A stretch of DNA of 51,161 nt from Mangrovicoccus ximenensis (GTDB lineage Bacteria > Pseudomonadota > Alphaproteobacteria > Rhodobacterales > Rhodobacteraceae). Shown here piece by piece: positions 12,302-20,828 of this stretch; position 1 is the stretch's first letter; each line of letters begins with the position of its first letter. Both the position numbers and the translations under genes were made by a program. Below the pieces are notes generated by a model. It made no database searches. It was not told where the DNA came from and saw only the letters and a list, made by a program, of their open reading frames with translations. Where the stretch lies: NCBI RefSeq assembly GCF_003056725.1, contig NZ_QBKZ01000024.1, positions 73,487 through 124,647 of the forward strand, read 5' to 3'.

Positions 12302-13102
12302 CTAGCTGGCGCTGTCCTTCGGCAGTTCGCGGCGGAAGGTGTTGCCCTCGGTATCGGTGGCGGTGACGGTCAGCGCGGGCGAGCCGTCATCGGCATAGGA
12401 AAAGCGGAAGGCGGGGTTCTCGCTGATCGAGATGCCGCCCTCCATGCGGAACAGGAGCGCGTCCCCCTGGCGGACTTCGAGTTCCGAGATGAAATGTGCC
12501 GGGATGAAGAGATGCGTGACCTGGTCGCGCTGCAGCCCGGAATAATTCGGATGGCGAATCATCACCTGCGCCTCGCGGCGCTCGCCCGGTGCGCCGGAGA
12601 AGGTCTTGAGCTTCATCTGCCCCATCGAGGCCAGCGCCAGCTCGGGGTCGCGCGAGGCAGGCGCCGCGCAGCCGCCCGAGGCCTTGACGAAGCGCCCCGT
12701 CATGGCGAGCCCCTCGGGCGTCCCGGCGATCACCCGGACATCGGAATACTGGTTCACCCGTACGCGCAGCTCGAAGTCGAGCGGCGCCATTGCCGGGCCG
12801 AAGGTGAAGTCCGCGGCCACGGGGGCCGGGTTTTCGTCAATGATCACCGAGGCTTTGAGGATCGTCCGTGACGGATCGACCTGCGTGATCCGCACCGGCA
12901 CGGTAGCCGCGTCATGCGCGCGGTAGGGCGCATCGACCTCGAAGAGCCCGGCGGCATCGGCAATCGGATCGTCTCCGGCAAGGTCGTAGCGCAGCGCGTC
13001 CCAAGCCGGTCCGTTGACCAGCGGATTGGGCAAGTCGTCGGCCAGCGCCAGCACGGCCGGGGCGGCCATGGCGGCGGCGAGGATGGCAGTCCTCCAGAGC
13101 AT
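12302..13102 (-). CDS. Quinoprotein dehydrogenase-associated SoxYZ-like carrier
   Basis: A 266-residue secreted protein with signal peptide (MLWRTAILAAAMAAPAVLA) and a strong GGGAGGAG ribosome-binding site. The first half resembles SoxY (VPVRITQVDP, VIIDENPAPVAADFTFG) and the second half SoxZ (VMIRHPNYSGLQ, FIPAHFISELEV, ISISENPAFRFSYAD). Such SoxY-SoxZ fusions are found beside PQQ-dependent dehydrogenases in alphaproteobacteria. The divergent neighbour at 13216 looks like the start of the quinoprotein relay metallohydrolase, which supports this. The exact sulfur or electron chemistry of the carrier is not established. Confidence 0.8.
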   Translation of the reverse strand: MLWRTAILAAAMAAPAVLALADDLPNPLVNGPAWDALRYDLAGDDPIADAAGLFEVDAPYRAHDAATVPVRITQVDPSRTILKASVIIDENPAPVAADFTFGPAMAPLDFELRVRVNQYSDVRVIAGTPEGLAMTGRFVKASGGCAAPASRDPELALASMGQMKLKTFSGAPGERREAQVMIRHPNYSGLQRDQVTHLFIPAHFISELEVRQGDALLFRMEGGISISENPAFRFSYADDGSPALTVTATDTEGNTFRRELPKDSAS

Positions 13103-13215
13103 GCGGTTCTCCTCCCTTGCTCTCTGAGGTTGCAAGCATGCCATGAAACGGGACAATCTCGGAAGGAAATCCGGGAAAGCGGCCTGCACGTTTGCGTGCG
13201 GCCGAGGGGGACGGG

Positions 13216-13364
13216 ATGTTCGAAGTGCTGGTGACGCTCTGCGCGCTGGAAGGCGGCGTCTGCCGCGACATGCTGCTGCCGGGGCATGAGGCGGCAACGC
13301 TCGAAGCCTGCGCGGCCGGGCTGGCGGCGCTGGCCGCGCCCGACATGCCGGGGCTGGAGGCGAG
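13216..13364 (+). pseudogene. Quinoprotein relay system metallohydrolase-like, N-terminal fragment
   Basis: An ATG with upstream GAGGGGG starts MFEVLVTLCALEGGVCRDML, followed by LPGHEAATLEACAAGLAAL. This resembles the N-terminus of the zinc metallohydrolase encoded next to SoxYZ-like carriers in PQQ systems, and the gene is divergent from just such a carrier. After about 48 residues the frame is lost in a run of Ala/Gly codons and the next recognisable protein is a 2-hydroxyacid dehydrogenase tail. The family call rests on a short N-terminus plus context. Confidence 0.5.
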
Positions 13365-13675
13365 TCGCGCTGCTGCCGCAGGGGGCGGGGGTGGTCAGCG
13401 TCGGACGCGCGGCGGTGTTCGATCACGCGGCGTTGTGCGGCCTGCTGCGGTCGGGCCATCTGGGCGGCGCGGTGCTCGATGTCTTCCCGCAGGAGCCCCT
13501 GCCCGCGGACGATCCGACCTGGGACGTTCCCGGGCTGGTGGTCACGCCGCATTGCAGCGTGGACGACAACGAGGGCTATCTGGACCGCTGCACCGACATT
13601 TTCCTGCAGAACCTCGCCGCCTGGCGGGCAGGCGCGCCGATGCCGACCCGCGTCGATCCGTCGGCGGGCTACTGA
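13365..13675 (+). pseudogene. D-isomer 2-hydroxyacid dehydrogenase (GhrA-like), C-terminal fragment
   Basis: The frame ending at 13675 reads LLPQGAGVVSVGRAAVFDHA, then GHLGGAVLDVFPQEPLPADD, VVTPHCSVDDNEGY and DPSAGY. This is the last third of a GhrA-type glyoxylate/hydroxypyruvate reductase, including the region of the catalytic His (TPHCS). About 100 of roughly 310 residues remain; the nucleotide-binding GxGxxG part is gone. It has no start of its own, so it is a remnant joined to the metallohydrolase stub. Confidence 0.75.
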
Positions 13676-13681
13676 GGCGCG

Positions 13682-13702
13682 GCGGGGGCCGCGCGCCCCC
13701 GC
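13682..13702. terminator. Hairpin between convergent genes
   Basis: GCGGGGGC (13682-13689) pairs with GCCCCCGC (13695-13702) across a 5-base loop, between the dehydrogenase remnant and the end of the mandelate-racemase-family gene. There is no T-tract. Confidence 0.4.
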
Positions 13703-13712
13703 TGCCCATCCG

Positions 13713-14825
13713 TCAGCGCACGAGATACTTCTCGATGATCGCCGGATCGGGCTCGACGCCCAGCCCCGGCTCGGCGGGCAGCAGCGCATGGCCGTCCTCG
13801 AACCGGACCGGGTTCAGCGCCAGCTTGCGCGCAATTTCATTGGGCTCCACGCAGTATTCCATCACCAGCGCGTTGCGGATCGCGCAGAGGAAATGCAGCG
13901 AGGCGGCGGTGTTGATGTCGGTGGTGAAATTGTGGTTGCACACTTTCCGTCCGCGCGAGGCGGCGTAATCCGCGACGCGGATCGCCTGGGTGAAGCCGAC
14001 CCGCGTCAGGTCGATCTGCACGATGTCGACGCCGCCCTCGTCGATCAGCCGCTCGAACTGCGCCACGGAACTGTCCTGCTCGCCGGCCGCCAGCGGCTGG
14101 GACATGGATTGCGACAGGCGGCCATAGCCCTTGATGTCCTCGGGATGCAGCGGCTCCTCGATCCAGAACAGGTTGTAGGGCTCCAGGAGCTCCGCCCGCC
14201 GCATCGCCGTCCGCGCGTCCCAGGCATGGCCGGCATCCAGCATGAAATCGACGTCGTCGCCGATCGCCCGGCGGATCGCCTCGACATAGGCGATGTCCGT
14301 CCTTTCGTCGCGGCCGAAGGGCTCCCAGCCGAATTTCACGCCCGTGTGGCCCTCGTCCACGGCCGCCTTGGCCCGCGCCACGGTGTCCTCCACCGAGAAC
14401 TGGAACATGTTCGAGGAATAGACCCGCATCCGGTCGCGCAGCGCGCCGCCCAGCAGGGTGACGATCGGCTGGCCGAGGGCCTTGCCCTTGATGTCCCAGA
14501 GCGCGATGTCGATCCCCGCCATCGCCTGCAGCACCGCGCCGGTGCGGCCATAGAAGATCGTCGCGTCGTACATCTTCTGCCAGAGCCGCCCGGTCTCCAG
14601 CGGGTTCTCGCCGATCAGCAGCCGCTTCAGCCCGCTGACCATCGTGTGCGAATAGGGCGCCTCGATGATCGCCTGCACCACGGTCGGCGCGCTGTCGACC
14701 TCGCCCCAGCCGGTGATTCCGGCATCGGTCGAGATCCGGATCAGCAGCGTGTCCTGAGAGCTGTCGGTGCGCGCCTCCACCTTGGGCAGGGCGAGATAGA
14801 AGGTTTCGACATCGGTGATCTTCAT
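13713..14825 (-). CDS. Mandelate racemase/muconate lactonizing enzyme family protein
   Basis: A 370-residue enolase-superfamily enzyme, probably a sugar-acid or related dehydratase/epimerase. Metal-ligand segments are DFMLDAGHAWD (Asp), FWIEEPLHPED (Glu) and LAAGEQDSS (Glu). The second-strand motif GVKFGWEPFG has a single Lys where many members have KxK, and CNHNFTTDIN supplies a possible His base near strand 7. Start MKITDVETFYLALPKVEART at 14825. The upstream gene on the same strand is a GntR regulator and a divergent ABC transporter follows, so the set looks like a small carboxylate or amino-acid-derivative catabolic locus. The substrate is unknown. Confidence 0.85.
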   Translation of the reverse strand: MKITDVETFYLALPKVEARTDSSQDTLLIRISTDAGITGWGEVDSAPTVVQAIIEAPYSHTMVSGLKRLLIGENPLETGRLWQKMYDATIFYGRTGAVLQAMAGIDIALWDIKGKALGQPIVTLLGGALRDRMRVYSSNMFQFSVEDTVARAKAAVDEGHTGVKFGWEPFGRDERTDIAYVEAIRRAIGDDVDFMLDAGHAWDARTAMRRAELLEPYNLFWIEEPLHPEDIKGYGRLSQSMSQPLAAGEQDSSVAQFERLIDEGGVDIVQIDLTRVGFTQAIRVADYAASRGRKVCNHNFTTDINTAASLHFLCAIRNALVMEYCVEPNEIARKLALNPVRFEDGHALLPAEPGLGVEPDPAIIEKYLVR

Positions 14826-14889
14826 GGGGCATCCTTCGGCCAGGGCCGGTCTTCGGGTCGTGGGGGGCGGAGATGGGGATGGGCGGGGC

Positions 14890-15600
14890 CTAGCGTCCGC
14901 GCCGCACCCGGTGCTTCTCGATCAGCAGATCGAAGTCGATCACGTGGATCTGGGTGCGGATATGCTCTTCGAGTTCGCGGCGCATCGTTGGCAGGTCGCC
15001 GCCGGAGAGCAGGTCGAGCAGCCGCACATGCTCCTCGACGATGTCGTCCATCGCCTTTTCCAGGGCGGTCAGGCCGATGATCACGGTCAGCTGCCGCGAC
15101 AGGGTCTGCCAGAGCGCGACGAGCGGCTGATTGCCCGAGAGTTCCACCAGGTGCTGATGGAACCGGGTGTCCGCTTCCGCCAGCCCGTAGGCGTCGCGGC
15201 GGTCGCACATCAGCTGCATCTCGCGGATTTCCGCCCCGAGCGGCGCAAGCTTCTCCGGCGTCAGCGCCCCTGCCTCATGCGCACGGGTGACGGCCAGCGT
15301 CTCCAGCGCCACGCGGACATCGAGGATCTGGTCCAGCCGGTCCTTCGACACATCCATCAGCCGCGTGCCCTTGTAGGGGGCGGCCACCACGACGCCGAGG
15401 CTTTCGAGAACCCTCAGCGCCTCGCGGATCGGCACCCGGGAAAGCCCGAGCATCTCGCCCAGGTCCTTCTCGGTCAGCCGCTCTCCGGGAAGGATCACGC
15501 CGCGGGCCGCCGCCGCGATGATCGCGTCGATGGCATGGTCCACCAGCGTCCGCGGCCGCGGCGCCTGCCAGTCTTCCTTGCGGGTGGAGATGGCGCACAT
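14890..15600 (-). CDS. GntR family regulator (FCD/FadR subfamily)
   Basis: A 236-residue regulator. The N-terminal winged helix includes GERLTEKDLGEMLGLSRVPI and REALRVLESLGVV. The C-terminal all-helical FCD domain includes VRVALETLAV and ADTRFHQHLVELSGN, whose Asp/His pattern often binds metal. The start MCAISTRKEDW is chosen at 15600 rather than an upstream ATG, because the domain begins shortly after and the upstream residues are low-complexity. It lies between the racemase-family gene and a divergent transporter, with a palindromic box at 15697-15714, so it likely controls both. Confidence 0.85.
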   Translation of the reverse strand: MCAISTRKEDWQAPRPRTLVDHAIDAIIAAAARGVILPGERLTEKDLGEMLGLSRVPIREALRVLESLGVVVAAPYKGTRLMDVSKDRLDQILDVRVALETLAVTRAHEAGALTPEKLAPLGAEIREMQLMCDRRDAYGLAEADTRFHQHLVELSGNQPLVALWQTLSRQLTVIIGLTALEKAMDDIVEEHVRLLDLLSGGDLPTMRRELEEHIRTQIHVIDFDLLIEKHRVRRGR

Positions 15601-15696
15601 GTCCTGTCCTCGATCTTGCCGCCCGCGGCAGCCGCGGGGAGAGGCACCGCCGCCTCCCGGGAAATGAAGTAGCGGCAAACAAGCCCCTTGCCAAGG

Positions 15697-15714
15697 GTAT
15701 AATTGTTATACAAT
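15697..15714. promoter_or_regulatory. GntR-type operator
   Basis: Two overlapping perfect inverted repeats: GTATAA-TTG-TTATAC (15697-15711) and ATTGT-TAT-ACAAT (15702-15714). They sit in an A+T-rich island between the GntR gene and the transporter. The second form resembles boxes of FCD-type GntR proteins. TTGCCA at 15688-15693 and TACAAT at 15709-15714 (15-base spacer, suboptimal) could be the transporter promoter that it covers. Confidence 0.6.
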
Positions 15715-15779
15715 GCTACAATCGTGGTTCGCGGGCACGCCCCTCCGTGCCTGCATTCCTCCAACAGGGAAAAGCAAGG

Positions 15780-16682
15780 ATGACGAAAATGACCTCTCCG
15801 ACCCGCATGATCGCCTGCGCCGCCGCCATGGCCGCCGTGCTGGCGCCCGGCATCGCCTCCGCCCGCGCCTCCGAGGAGCTGAAGCCCGCGCCCTCGGATT
15901 TCGCGGAAATGGAGGCCTGCCAGGGGCTCCGCACGAAATATCCCGAGCTGTCGGGCAAGACGCTCACCGTCGGGCTCGGCGGCTACAACATGGGCTTCCA
16001 GCAGCCGGTGGACGGCAATCCCGATGACCTCGAAGGCCTGGACCCGGACATGCTCGACCGGCTCGGCGCCTGCCTCGGCTTCGACTACGAATTCCAGCTC
16101 GGCGCCTTCAACGTACTGGTCACCTCGATCATGTCCGGCCGGCTCGACATCGGTCCGTCGATCTACGTCACCCCGGCGCGCTCCGAGCAGGTCGCCTTCG
16201 TCTCGTCCTACCAGGTGGTCGACGGATCGGTCGTGCCGAAGGGCAACCCGAAGAACCTGCAATCGGTCGACGACCTCTGCGGCATGACCATCTCGGCCGC
16301 GGCAGGCACCTACGAGGCCACCACGCTTGCGCCCGAGCAGACCGAGAAATGCCTCGCTGCCGACAAGCCGGCGGTCGACGTGCTGCTCGTGCAGAACACC
16401 GACAACGCCATCATGGCGGTGCAGGCGGGCCGGGCCGACATCCACCTGACCTCGGGCGCCGTCGCCGCCGGCCTGGCGCGCGCCGACGAACGGCTGGAGC
16501 AGGCCTTCTATGTCGACCTGCCGATCCGCAGCGGCTATCCGATCGCCAAGGAGAACACGATGCTGCAGAACGCGGTGCTCGACGGCATCAAGGTGATCCA
16601 GGAGACCGGCGTGCAGAAGCTGATCATGGACAAGTGGGGCCAGGGCGGCGAAGCCCAGCGTCCGGCAGAACTGTTCAACTGA
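15780..16682 (+). CDS. ABC transporter substrate-binding protein, polar amino acid type (family 3)
   Basis: A 300-residue periplasmic binding protein with a signal peptide (MIACAAAMAAVLAPGIASA inside residues 10-29). It has family-3 features: a GLDPDMLDRLGACLGFDYEF block, then TSIMSGRLDIGPSIYVTPAR and later AVQAGRADIHL. The start at 15780 is preceded by AGGGAAAAGCAAGG; a second Met (MTSPTR) lies three codons in. It is followed by a permease/ATPase gene after a hairpin. The ligand may be an amino acid or opine-like compound, unproven. It is divergent from the GntR gene. Confidence 0.85.
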   Translation: MTKMTSPTRMIACAAAMAAVLAPGIASARASEELKPAPSDFAEMEACQGLRTKYPELSGKTLTVGLGGYNMGFQQPVDGNPDDLEGLDPDMLDRLGACLGFDYEFQLGAFNVLVTSIMSGRLDIGPSIYVTPARSEQVAFVSSYQVVDGSVVPKGNPKNLQSVDDLCGMTISAAAGTYEATTLAPEQTEKCLAADKPAVDVLLVQNTDNAIMAVQAGRADIHLTSGAVAAGLARADERLEQAFYVDLPIRSGYPIAKENTMLQNAVLDGIKVIQETGVQKLIMDKWGQGGEAQRPAELFN

Positions 16683-16695
16683 TTTCCTGATCCCT

Positions 16696-16721
16696 CCGGT
16701 GCCGCCCCCGCGCGGCGCCGG
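16696..16721 (+). terminator. Intercistronic hairpin after the binding-protein gene
   Basis: CCGGTGCCGC (16696-16705) and GCGGCGCCGG (16712-16721) form a 10-bp stem with one G-U pair and a 6-base loop. There is no T-tract. Such hairpins often stabilise the upstream binding-protein message and lower expression of the permease genes. Confidence 0.5.
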
Positions 16722-16741
16722 TCCTCCTGTGCGGGACCCCA

Positions 16742-17737
16742 ATGGACACGTTTCTCCACTACCTGACCTTCCCCTATCTCTGGGAAGGCGCCGTCATCGC
16801 CGTGCAGCTGCTGGTCGGCGCGCTCACGGGCGGCATCGTCATCGGCTTCTTCCTCTCGCTCGCAAGCCTGTCCAAGGCCTGGTACGTGCGCCTGCCGGTC
16901 AAGACCTACATCTACCTGCTGCGCGGCACGCCGGTCCTGTTGCAGCTGATCATCCTCTACAACGTCCTGCCGCAATTCGGCCTGGTGCTCAGCCCCTTCG
17001 TCTCGGCGCTCCTGGCGCTGACGATCAACGAGACCGCCTATTGCGCCGAGATCATCCGCGGCGGCATCATTTCCGCCAACCGCGACCAGCGCACCGCGGC
17101 GCAGGCCTTCGGCTATACCCGCAGCCAGGAAATGCGCTTCGTCGTCATCCCGCAAGCGCTGCGCGCGATCCTTCCGACCCTGGGCAACGAGAGCGTCGGC
17201 CTGCTGAAATCCACCTCGCTGGCCTCGGTCGTCGGCGTCGCAGAGCTGACCATGCGCGGCCAGACCATCGTGTCGCAGAACTTCCAGTTCCTGCCGGTGC
17301 TGCTGGCCTCGGGCGGGATCTACGTGATCATGTCCACCGTTCTGGCCGCGGGCCAGTGGTGGATGGAGAACCGGGTGAACCTCGAGCCGCGCGCCGCACG
17401 CGCCGGGCGCCGCAAGATCCCCGACATTCCCGCCGGCACGCCGCTTGCGGCCGTCGATCCGCCCTCGCCGCAATCCGACCGGATGCTCGAGATCCGCGAC
17501 CTGGAAGTCGGCTACAACGGCACGCCGGTGCTGAAGAAGCTGACGCTGGTGGTGAAGCGCTCCGAGGTCGTCGTGCTGCTCGGCCGCTCGGGCTCCGGCA
17601 AGTCGACGCTGCTGAAGGCGATCCTCGCGCTGATCCCGGCCAGCGCCGGCAATATCCGCGTCGGCGGCGTGGTCATGGGACAAGGCCCGACCGGGCGGCC
17701 GCTCCCGGCCCGCGCGCTGCCCGCCAACCGCGCGCTG
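16742..17737 (+). pseudogene. Amino-acid-type ABC permease fused to ATP-binding domain, truncated
   Basis: The first 220 residues are a HisM/GlnP-type permease: several membrane segments, LLRGTPVLLQLIILYNVLPQ, and the EAA loop AAQAFGYTRSQEMRFVVIPQ. A Pro-rich linker then leads in frame into an ATPase (MLEIRDLEVGYNGTPVLKKL, Walker A GRSGSGKSTLLKAILAL). Permease-ATPase fusions of this kind are known in alphaproteobacteria, so the fusion itself is probably native. The ATPase ends before the Q-loop, signature and Walker B; the frame drifts into non-family sequence at about 17737 and msrB follows on the other strand. The transporter can only work if the ATPase is supplied elsewhere. Confidence 0.8.
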
Positions 17738-17749
17738 TCCCGCAAAGGG

Positions 17750-17767
17750 GGCGGCGTGCCCGCCGCC
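17750..17767 (-). terminator. Possible msrB terminator hairpin
   Basis: GGCGGC (17750-17755) and GCCGCC (17762-17767) form a 6-bp stem just beyond the msrB stop. On the reverse strand it is followed by CCCCTTT. It is weak. Confidence 0.35.
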
Positions 17768-17774
17768 TGGCGGC

Positions 17775-18236
17775 TCAGGAGCGCGCAGCGGCGTCCCGGA
17801 ACAGCTCGGAGAAGGCGCCGTAGCCTTCCGCCTCCAGCGCGTCCACGGGCACGAAGCGCAGCGACGCGGAGTTGATGCAGTAGCGCATGCCGCCGGCTTC
17901 CGGTGGGCCGTCGGGGAAGACATGGCCCAGATGGCTGTCCGCCCCGGCCGAGCGCGCCTCGATTCGCACCATGCCGTGGCTGGCATCGCGGTGCTCGGTG
18001 ACGGCATCGCCGAAGACCGGGCGGGTGAAGCTCGGCCAGCCGGTGCCGCTGTCGAACTTGTCGATCGAGGCGAAGAGCGGTTCGCCCGAGACCACGTCGA
18101 CATAGAGCCCCGGCTCCTTCAGGTCCCAATAGGGATTGGCGAAGGGCCGCTCGGTTCCGTTCTCCTGGGTCACGCGGTACTGTTCCGGGGTCAGGCGCGA
18201 CAGCGCCTCCGTCCTGTCCTTGGTCGCATCGGTCAT
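17775..18236 (-). CDS. msrB: Peptide-methionine (R)-S-oxide reductase
   Basis: A 153-residue cytosolic repair enzyme that reduces methionine-R-sulfoxide. Family motifs: [29 protein letters not shown] and [12 protein letters not shown] with catalytic Cys120. The two CxxC pairs that bind structural zinc in many MsrBs are absent (VSGEPLF and HVFPDGPP at those places), so this is a zinc-free type. The start at 18236 ([20 protein letters not shown]) fits. No signal peptide. Confidence 0.95.
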   Translation of the reverse strand: MTDATKDRTEALSRLTPEQYRVTQENGTERPFANPYWDLKEPGLYVDVVSGEPLFASIDKFDSGTGWPSFTRPVFGDAVTEHRDASHGMVRIEARSAGADSHLGHVFPDGPPEAGGMRYCINSASLRFVPVDALEAEGYGAFSELFRDAAARS

Positions 18237-18404
18237 GGCTGCGTCTCCTCTTGGGTCCGCCCCGGATCTCGGGTCTCGGGACGCAAACATCAAGCCCTGC
18301 CGTGCAACCCGGCCACGGTGCTGTCCTTGCGGCAGACAGGCGGCTTACCTCGCGGCGCGGCCTCGCCTATCCTCGGACGGAGAGTTCCAGATCCGGAGGC
18401 CCGC

Positions 18405-18748
18405 ATGTTCGCCACCCTCGTCATCGCGATCGTCACGGTCGGCTACTGCCTGATGGCGCGCCGCCTGTCGCGGACCATCGTGACAGCGCCCATGGTGTTC
18501 ATCCTGCTGGGATTCCTCCTGGCGCAGGCCGGCGGTTCCGGCGAAGCCGAGGTCGTCCATGTCCTGCATTCGGTGGCCGAGGTGGCGCTGGTGGTGCTGC
18601 TCTTCCTCGATGCGGCGCGCACCGACCTGCGCCGCCTCAACAGCCAGCGGCAATGGCCGGTGCGGATGCTGCTGCTGGGCATGCCGCTGGCGATCCTGCT
18701 GGGCACGGGGATGATCGCGGCGCTGGCGCCGGGCTGGCCGCTGGCGGC
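18405..18748 (+). pseudogene. Cation:proton antiporter (CPA1/NhaP-like), N-terminal fragment
   Basis: The ATG at 18405 follows a GGAGG ribosome-binding site. The protein starts MFATLVIAIVTVGYCLMARR, continues MVFILLGFLLAQ and VAEVALVVLLFLDAARTDL, then VRMLLLGMPLAILLGTGMIA. These are the first four membrane segments of sodium/proton antiporters. The gene stops after about 115 residues in the tract GGCGGCGGCGGC (18743 onward), where it meets the reverse-strand alkB start. The ion-binding Asp pair of later segments is missing. Confidence 0.7.
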
Positions 18749-18749
18749 G

Positions 18750-18898
18750 GCGGCGAAGAGCCCCCAGCCGGCCAGGGGCGGCGCCAGCAGCGCCCAGCCG
18801 CCGGTCGCTGCGGCCCAGAGCACGACCGGCACGAGCATGAGCGAGGACCAGTAGGGCAGGGCGCGGGTGACGCCGTCGGCGCGGGTGAGCAGGGACAT
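18750..18898 (-). pseudogene. alkB: Alkane 1-monooxygenase, N-terminal fragment
   Basis: Starts at 18898, 13 bases after the mutY stop, and reads MSLLTRADGVTRALPYWSSL, MLVPVVLWAAATGGWALLAP and LAGWGLF. This resembles the first membrane segments of the Rhodobacterales AlkB group of non-haem diiron hydroxylases. Only about 48 residues exist before the GGC tract shared with the antiporter fragment; none of the eight-His iron sites is present. The identification rests on an N-terminal membrane region, so confidence is moderate. Confidence 0.5.
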
Positions 18899-18911
18899 GG
18901 GGCCTCCTGCG

Positions 18912-19142
18912 TCAGATCTCCTCGAACCAGGGTTTCGAAAGGGTAAACGCCTTGGCCGAGCGGAAATCTGATTTCGCCACGAAATGGCCGCGGCGCGGCG
19001 CGGCCTCCTGCGGCAGCCGCGCCACCATCGGCCGCAGCCGCAGGTGGAAATGGGTGAAGGTGTGGCGCACCTCGCCGTTCAGCGTCTGCCAGTCGCCGGG
19101 CGCGGGCGGCATGGCGACAGGCTCGGCCTCGGCGGCCGCGCA
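18912..19142 (-). pseudogene. mutY: A/G-specific adenine glycosylase, C-terminal fragment
   Basis: The frame ending at 18912 contains GDWQTLNGEVRHTFTHFHLR, the signature of the NUDIX-like C-terminal domain of MutY that reads 8-oxoG, followed by the tail GHFVAKSDFRSAKAFTLSKP. About 75 of roughly 350 residues remain; the catalytic helix-hairpin-helix and iron-sulfur parts are lost. Upstream the sequence becomes a methyltransferase start in another frame. Confidence 0.75.
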
Positions 19143-19320
19143 TCCGGGCCGCGGCATGGCCGGGGCCGCAGCCGAGGTCTAGCACCCGCCCGCCGGGGCG
19201 GACCCGGTCGAGGAAGGCCTCCAGCCGGGGAGGGGGATCGGCGCTGTGGAAGCGGTCGCCATAGGCGCGGGCCTCCGCGTCGTAGAGCGCGACGGTCTCC
19301 GCATCGGGGCGGCTGCTCAT
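19143..19320 (-). pseudogene. SAM-dependent methyltransferase, N-terminal fragment
   Basis: Starts at 19320 ([20 protein letters not shown]) and shows SAM motif I, GGRVLDLGCGPGHAAARM, after which the family pattern ends and mutY sequence begins in a different frame. About 58 residues remain of the usual 200-210. Its start overlaps the stop of the DUF3429 gene as ATGA, so it was translationally coupled to that gene and to ispH. Confidence 0.7.
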
Positions 19321-19793
19321 CCGAGCAGGCCGGCGGTCAAGCTGGCGCAGACCAGCAAGGTCAGCAGGTTGCGCAGCCGCATCCACCAGGGCGGCGTCAG
19401 TCCCTGCCGCTCGAACAGCATGTCGAGGCCCAGGAGCCCGACGAAGCCCGCGATCAGCACGACCGTGGCGCGTTCCGCCCCGCCGCCGACGAAGACCAGC
19501 GCCCAGAGCGCCGGCAGCACCGACAGCGCGAAGCCGCGGCTGCGCCACGGCCCGTCGCTGCGCGCGGCGAACCCCCAGAGCGCGCCGGACATGAAGGAGA
19601 GGATGATCGTGCCATAGGCGACCTGCAGGTGCAGTCCGACGAAGCGCGGGCCGAGCAGGGTCATGCCGAGATCGAAGAGCGCGGGCGAGAGCCCGGTTGC
19701 CAGTCCCCAGAGGAAGGGCAGCACCCCGGCGAGCCCCAGCCAGAGCGCGGCGGGCGGGATGCGGTCCGGTCTCTGGGCGTAGCTGTCCTTCAT
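19317..19793 (-). CDS. DUF3429 inner membrane protein
   Basis: A 158-residue membrane protein with about five hydrophobic segments ([92 protein letters not shown]). The block [15 protein letters not shown] is typical of DUF3429. The function is unknown. It overlaps ispH at its start (ATGA) and the methyltransferase at its end (ATGA), so the three form a tightly coupled reverse-strand operon. Confidence 0.85.
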   Translation of the reverse strand: MKDSYAQRPDRIPPAALWLGLAGVLPFLWGLATGLSPALFDLGMTLLGPRFVGLHLQVAYGTIILSFMSGALWGFAARSDGPWRSRGFALSVLPALWALVFVGGGAERATVVLIAGFVGLLGLDMLFERQGLTPPWWMRLRNLLTLLVCASLTAGLLG

Positions 19794-20740
19794 GCGGGTT
19801 CCCGCAGCACCCTCGGGATCTTGAACTCGACCTGTTCGGTCGCGGTCTCGACCCCTTCGAGCGTCACGTCATAGCGCGCGCGGAAGGCGTCGACCACTTC
19901 GTTGACCAGCACTTCGGGGGCGGAGGCCCCGGCGGTGATGCCGACGGCGCGGGCGCCTTCGAGGGCGCGCCAGTCGATCTGGTCGGCGCGCTCAACCAGC
20001 TGGGAATAGGTGCAGCCGGCCCGGCGCGCGACATCGACCAGGCGCTTCGAGTTCGAGGAATTCGGCGCGCCGACCACCAGCAGGGCATCCACCTTCGGCG
20101 CGACCGCCTTGACGGCTTCCTGCCGGTTGGTGGTGGCGTAGCAGATATCTTCCTTGTGCGGCCCGATGATCGCCGGGAAGCGCGCGCGCAGCGCGGCGAC
20201 GATGTCGACCGTGTCATCGACCGACAGCGTGGTCTGGGTCACGAAGGCCAGCCGTTCGGGATCGCGCGGCGCCACCTCGGCCACGTCGGCAACGGTCTGC
20301 ACCAGCAGGACCTCGCCCTCGGGCAGCTGGCCCATCGTGCCGATCGTCTCGGGATGGCCCGCATGGCCGATCATGATGATCTGGAGGCCGGCCTCGGCAT
20401 GGCGCTCGGCCTCGATATGGACCTTGCTGACCAGCGGGCAGGTGGCGTCGACATAGAGCATCTGCCGCGCGGCCGCTTCGGCGGGAACCGATTTCGGCAC
20501 GCCATGGGCGGAAAACACCACGGGACGGTCGCCGGGGCATTCGTCGAGTTCCTCGACGAAGATCGCGCCCTTGGCGCGCAGACCGTCGACGACATAGCGG
20601 TTGTGGACGATCTCGTGGCGGACGTAGACCGGGGCGCCCCATTTCTCGAGCGCCTGCTCGACGATCTTGATGGCGCGGTCGACGCCGGCGCAGAAGCCGC
20701 GCGGCGCAGCGAGGTAGAGGGTCAGGGGCGGGGTCTGCAT
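19790..20740 (-). CDS. ispH: 4-hydroxy-3-methylbut-2-enyl diphosphate reductase
   Basis: A 316-residue iron-sulfur enzyme catalysing the last step of the MEP isoprenoid pathway (HMBPP to IPP and DMAPP). The three cluster cysteines are visible: [10 protein letters not shown] (Cys17), [10 protein letters not shown] (Cys101) and [12 protein letters not shown] (Cys200). Substrate residues include [22 protein letters not shown] and [11 protein letters not shown]. The start [15 protein letters not shown] at 20740 is chosen over an upstream ATG because the family begins right there. First gene of a coupled set with DUF3429 and the methyltransferase stub. Confidence 0.96.
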   Translation of the reverse strand: MQTPPLTLYLAAPRGFCAGVDRAIKIVEQALEKWGAPVYVRHEIVHNRYVVDGLRAKGAIFVEELDECPGDRPVVFSAHGVPKSVPAEAAARQMLYVDATCPLVSKVHIEAERHAEAGLQIIMIGHAGHPETIGTMGQLPEGEVLLVQTVADVAEVAPRDPERLAFVTQTTLSVDDTVDIVAALRARFPAIIGPHKEDICYATTNRQEAVKAVAPKVDALLVVGAPNSSNSKRLVDVARRAGCTYSQLVERADQIDWRALEGARAVGITAGASAPEVLVNEVVDAFRARYDVTLEGVETATEQVEFKIPRVLREPA

Positions 20741-20828
20741 GGGGAATCCGGTCACTGGGTCATGGCAATCCATGGCCGGATCATAAGGCGGGGCCGCGGA
20801 GATGTCACCCGCCCGCGGCCGGGCCAGT

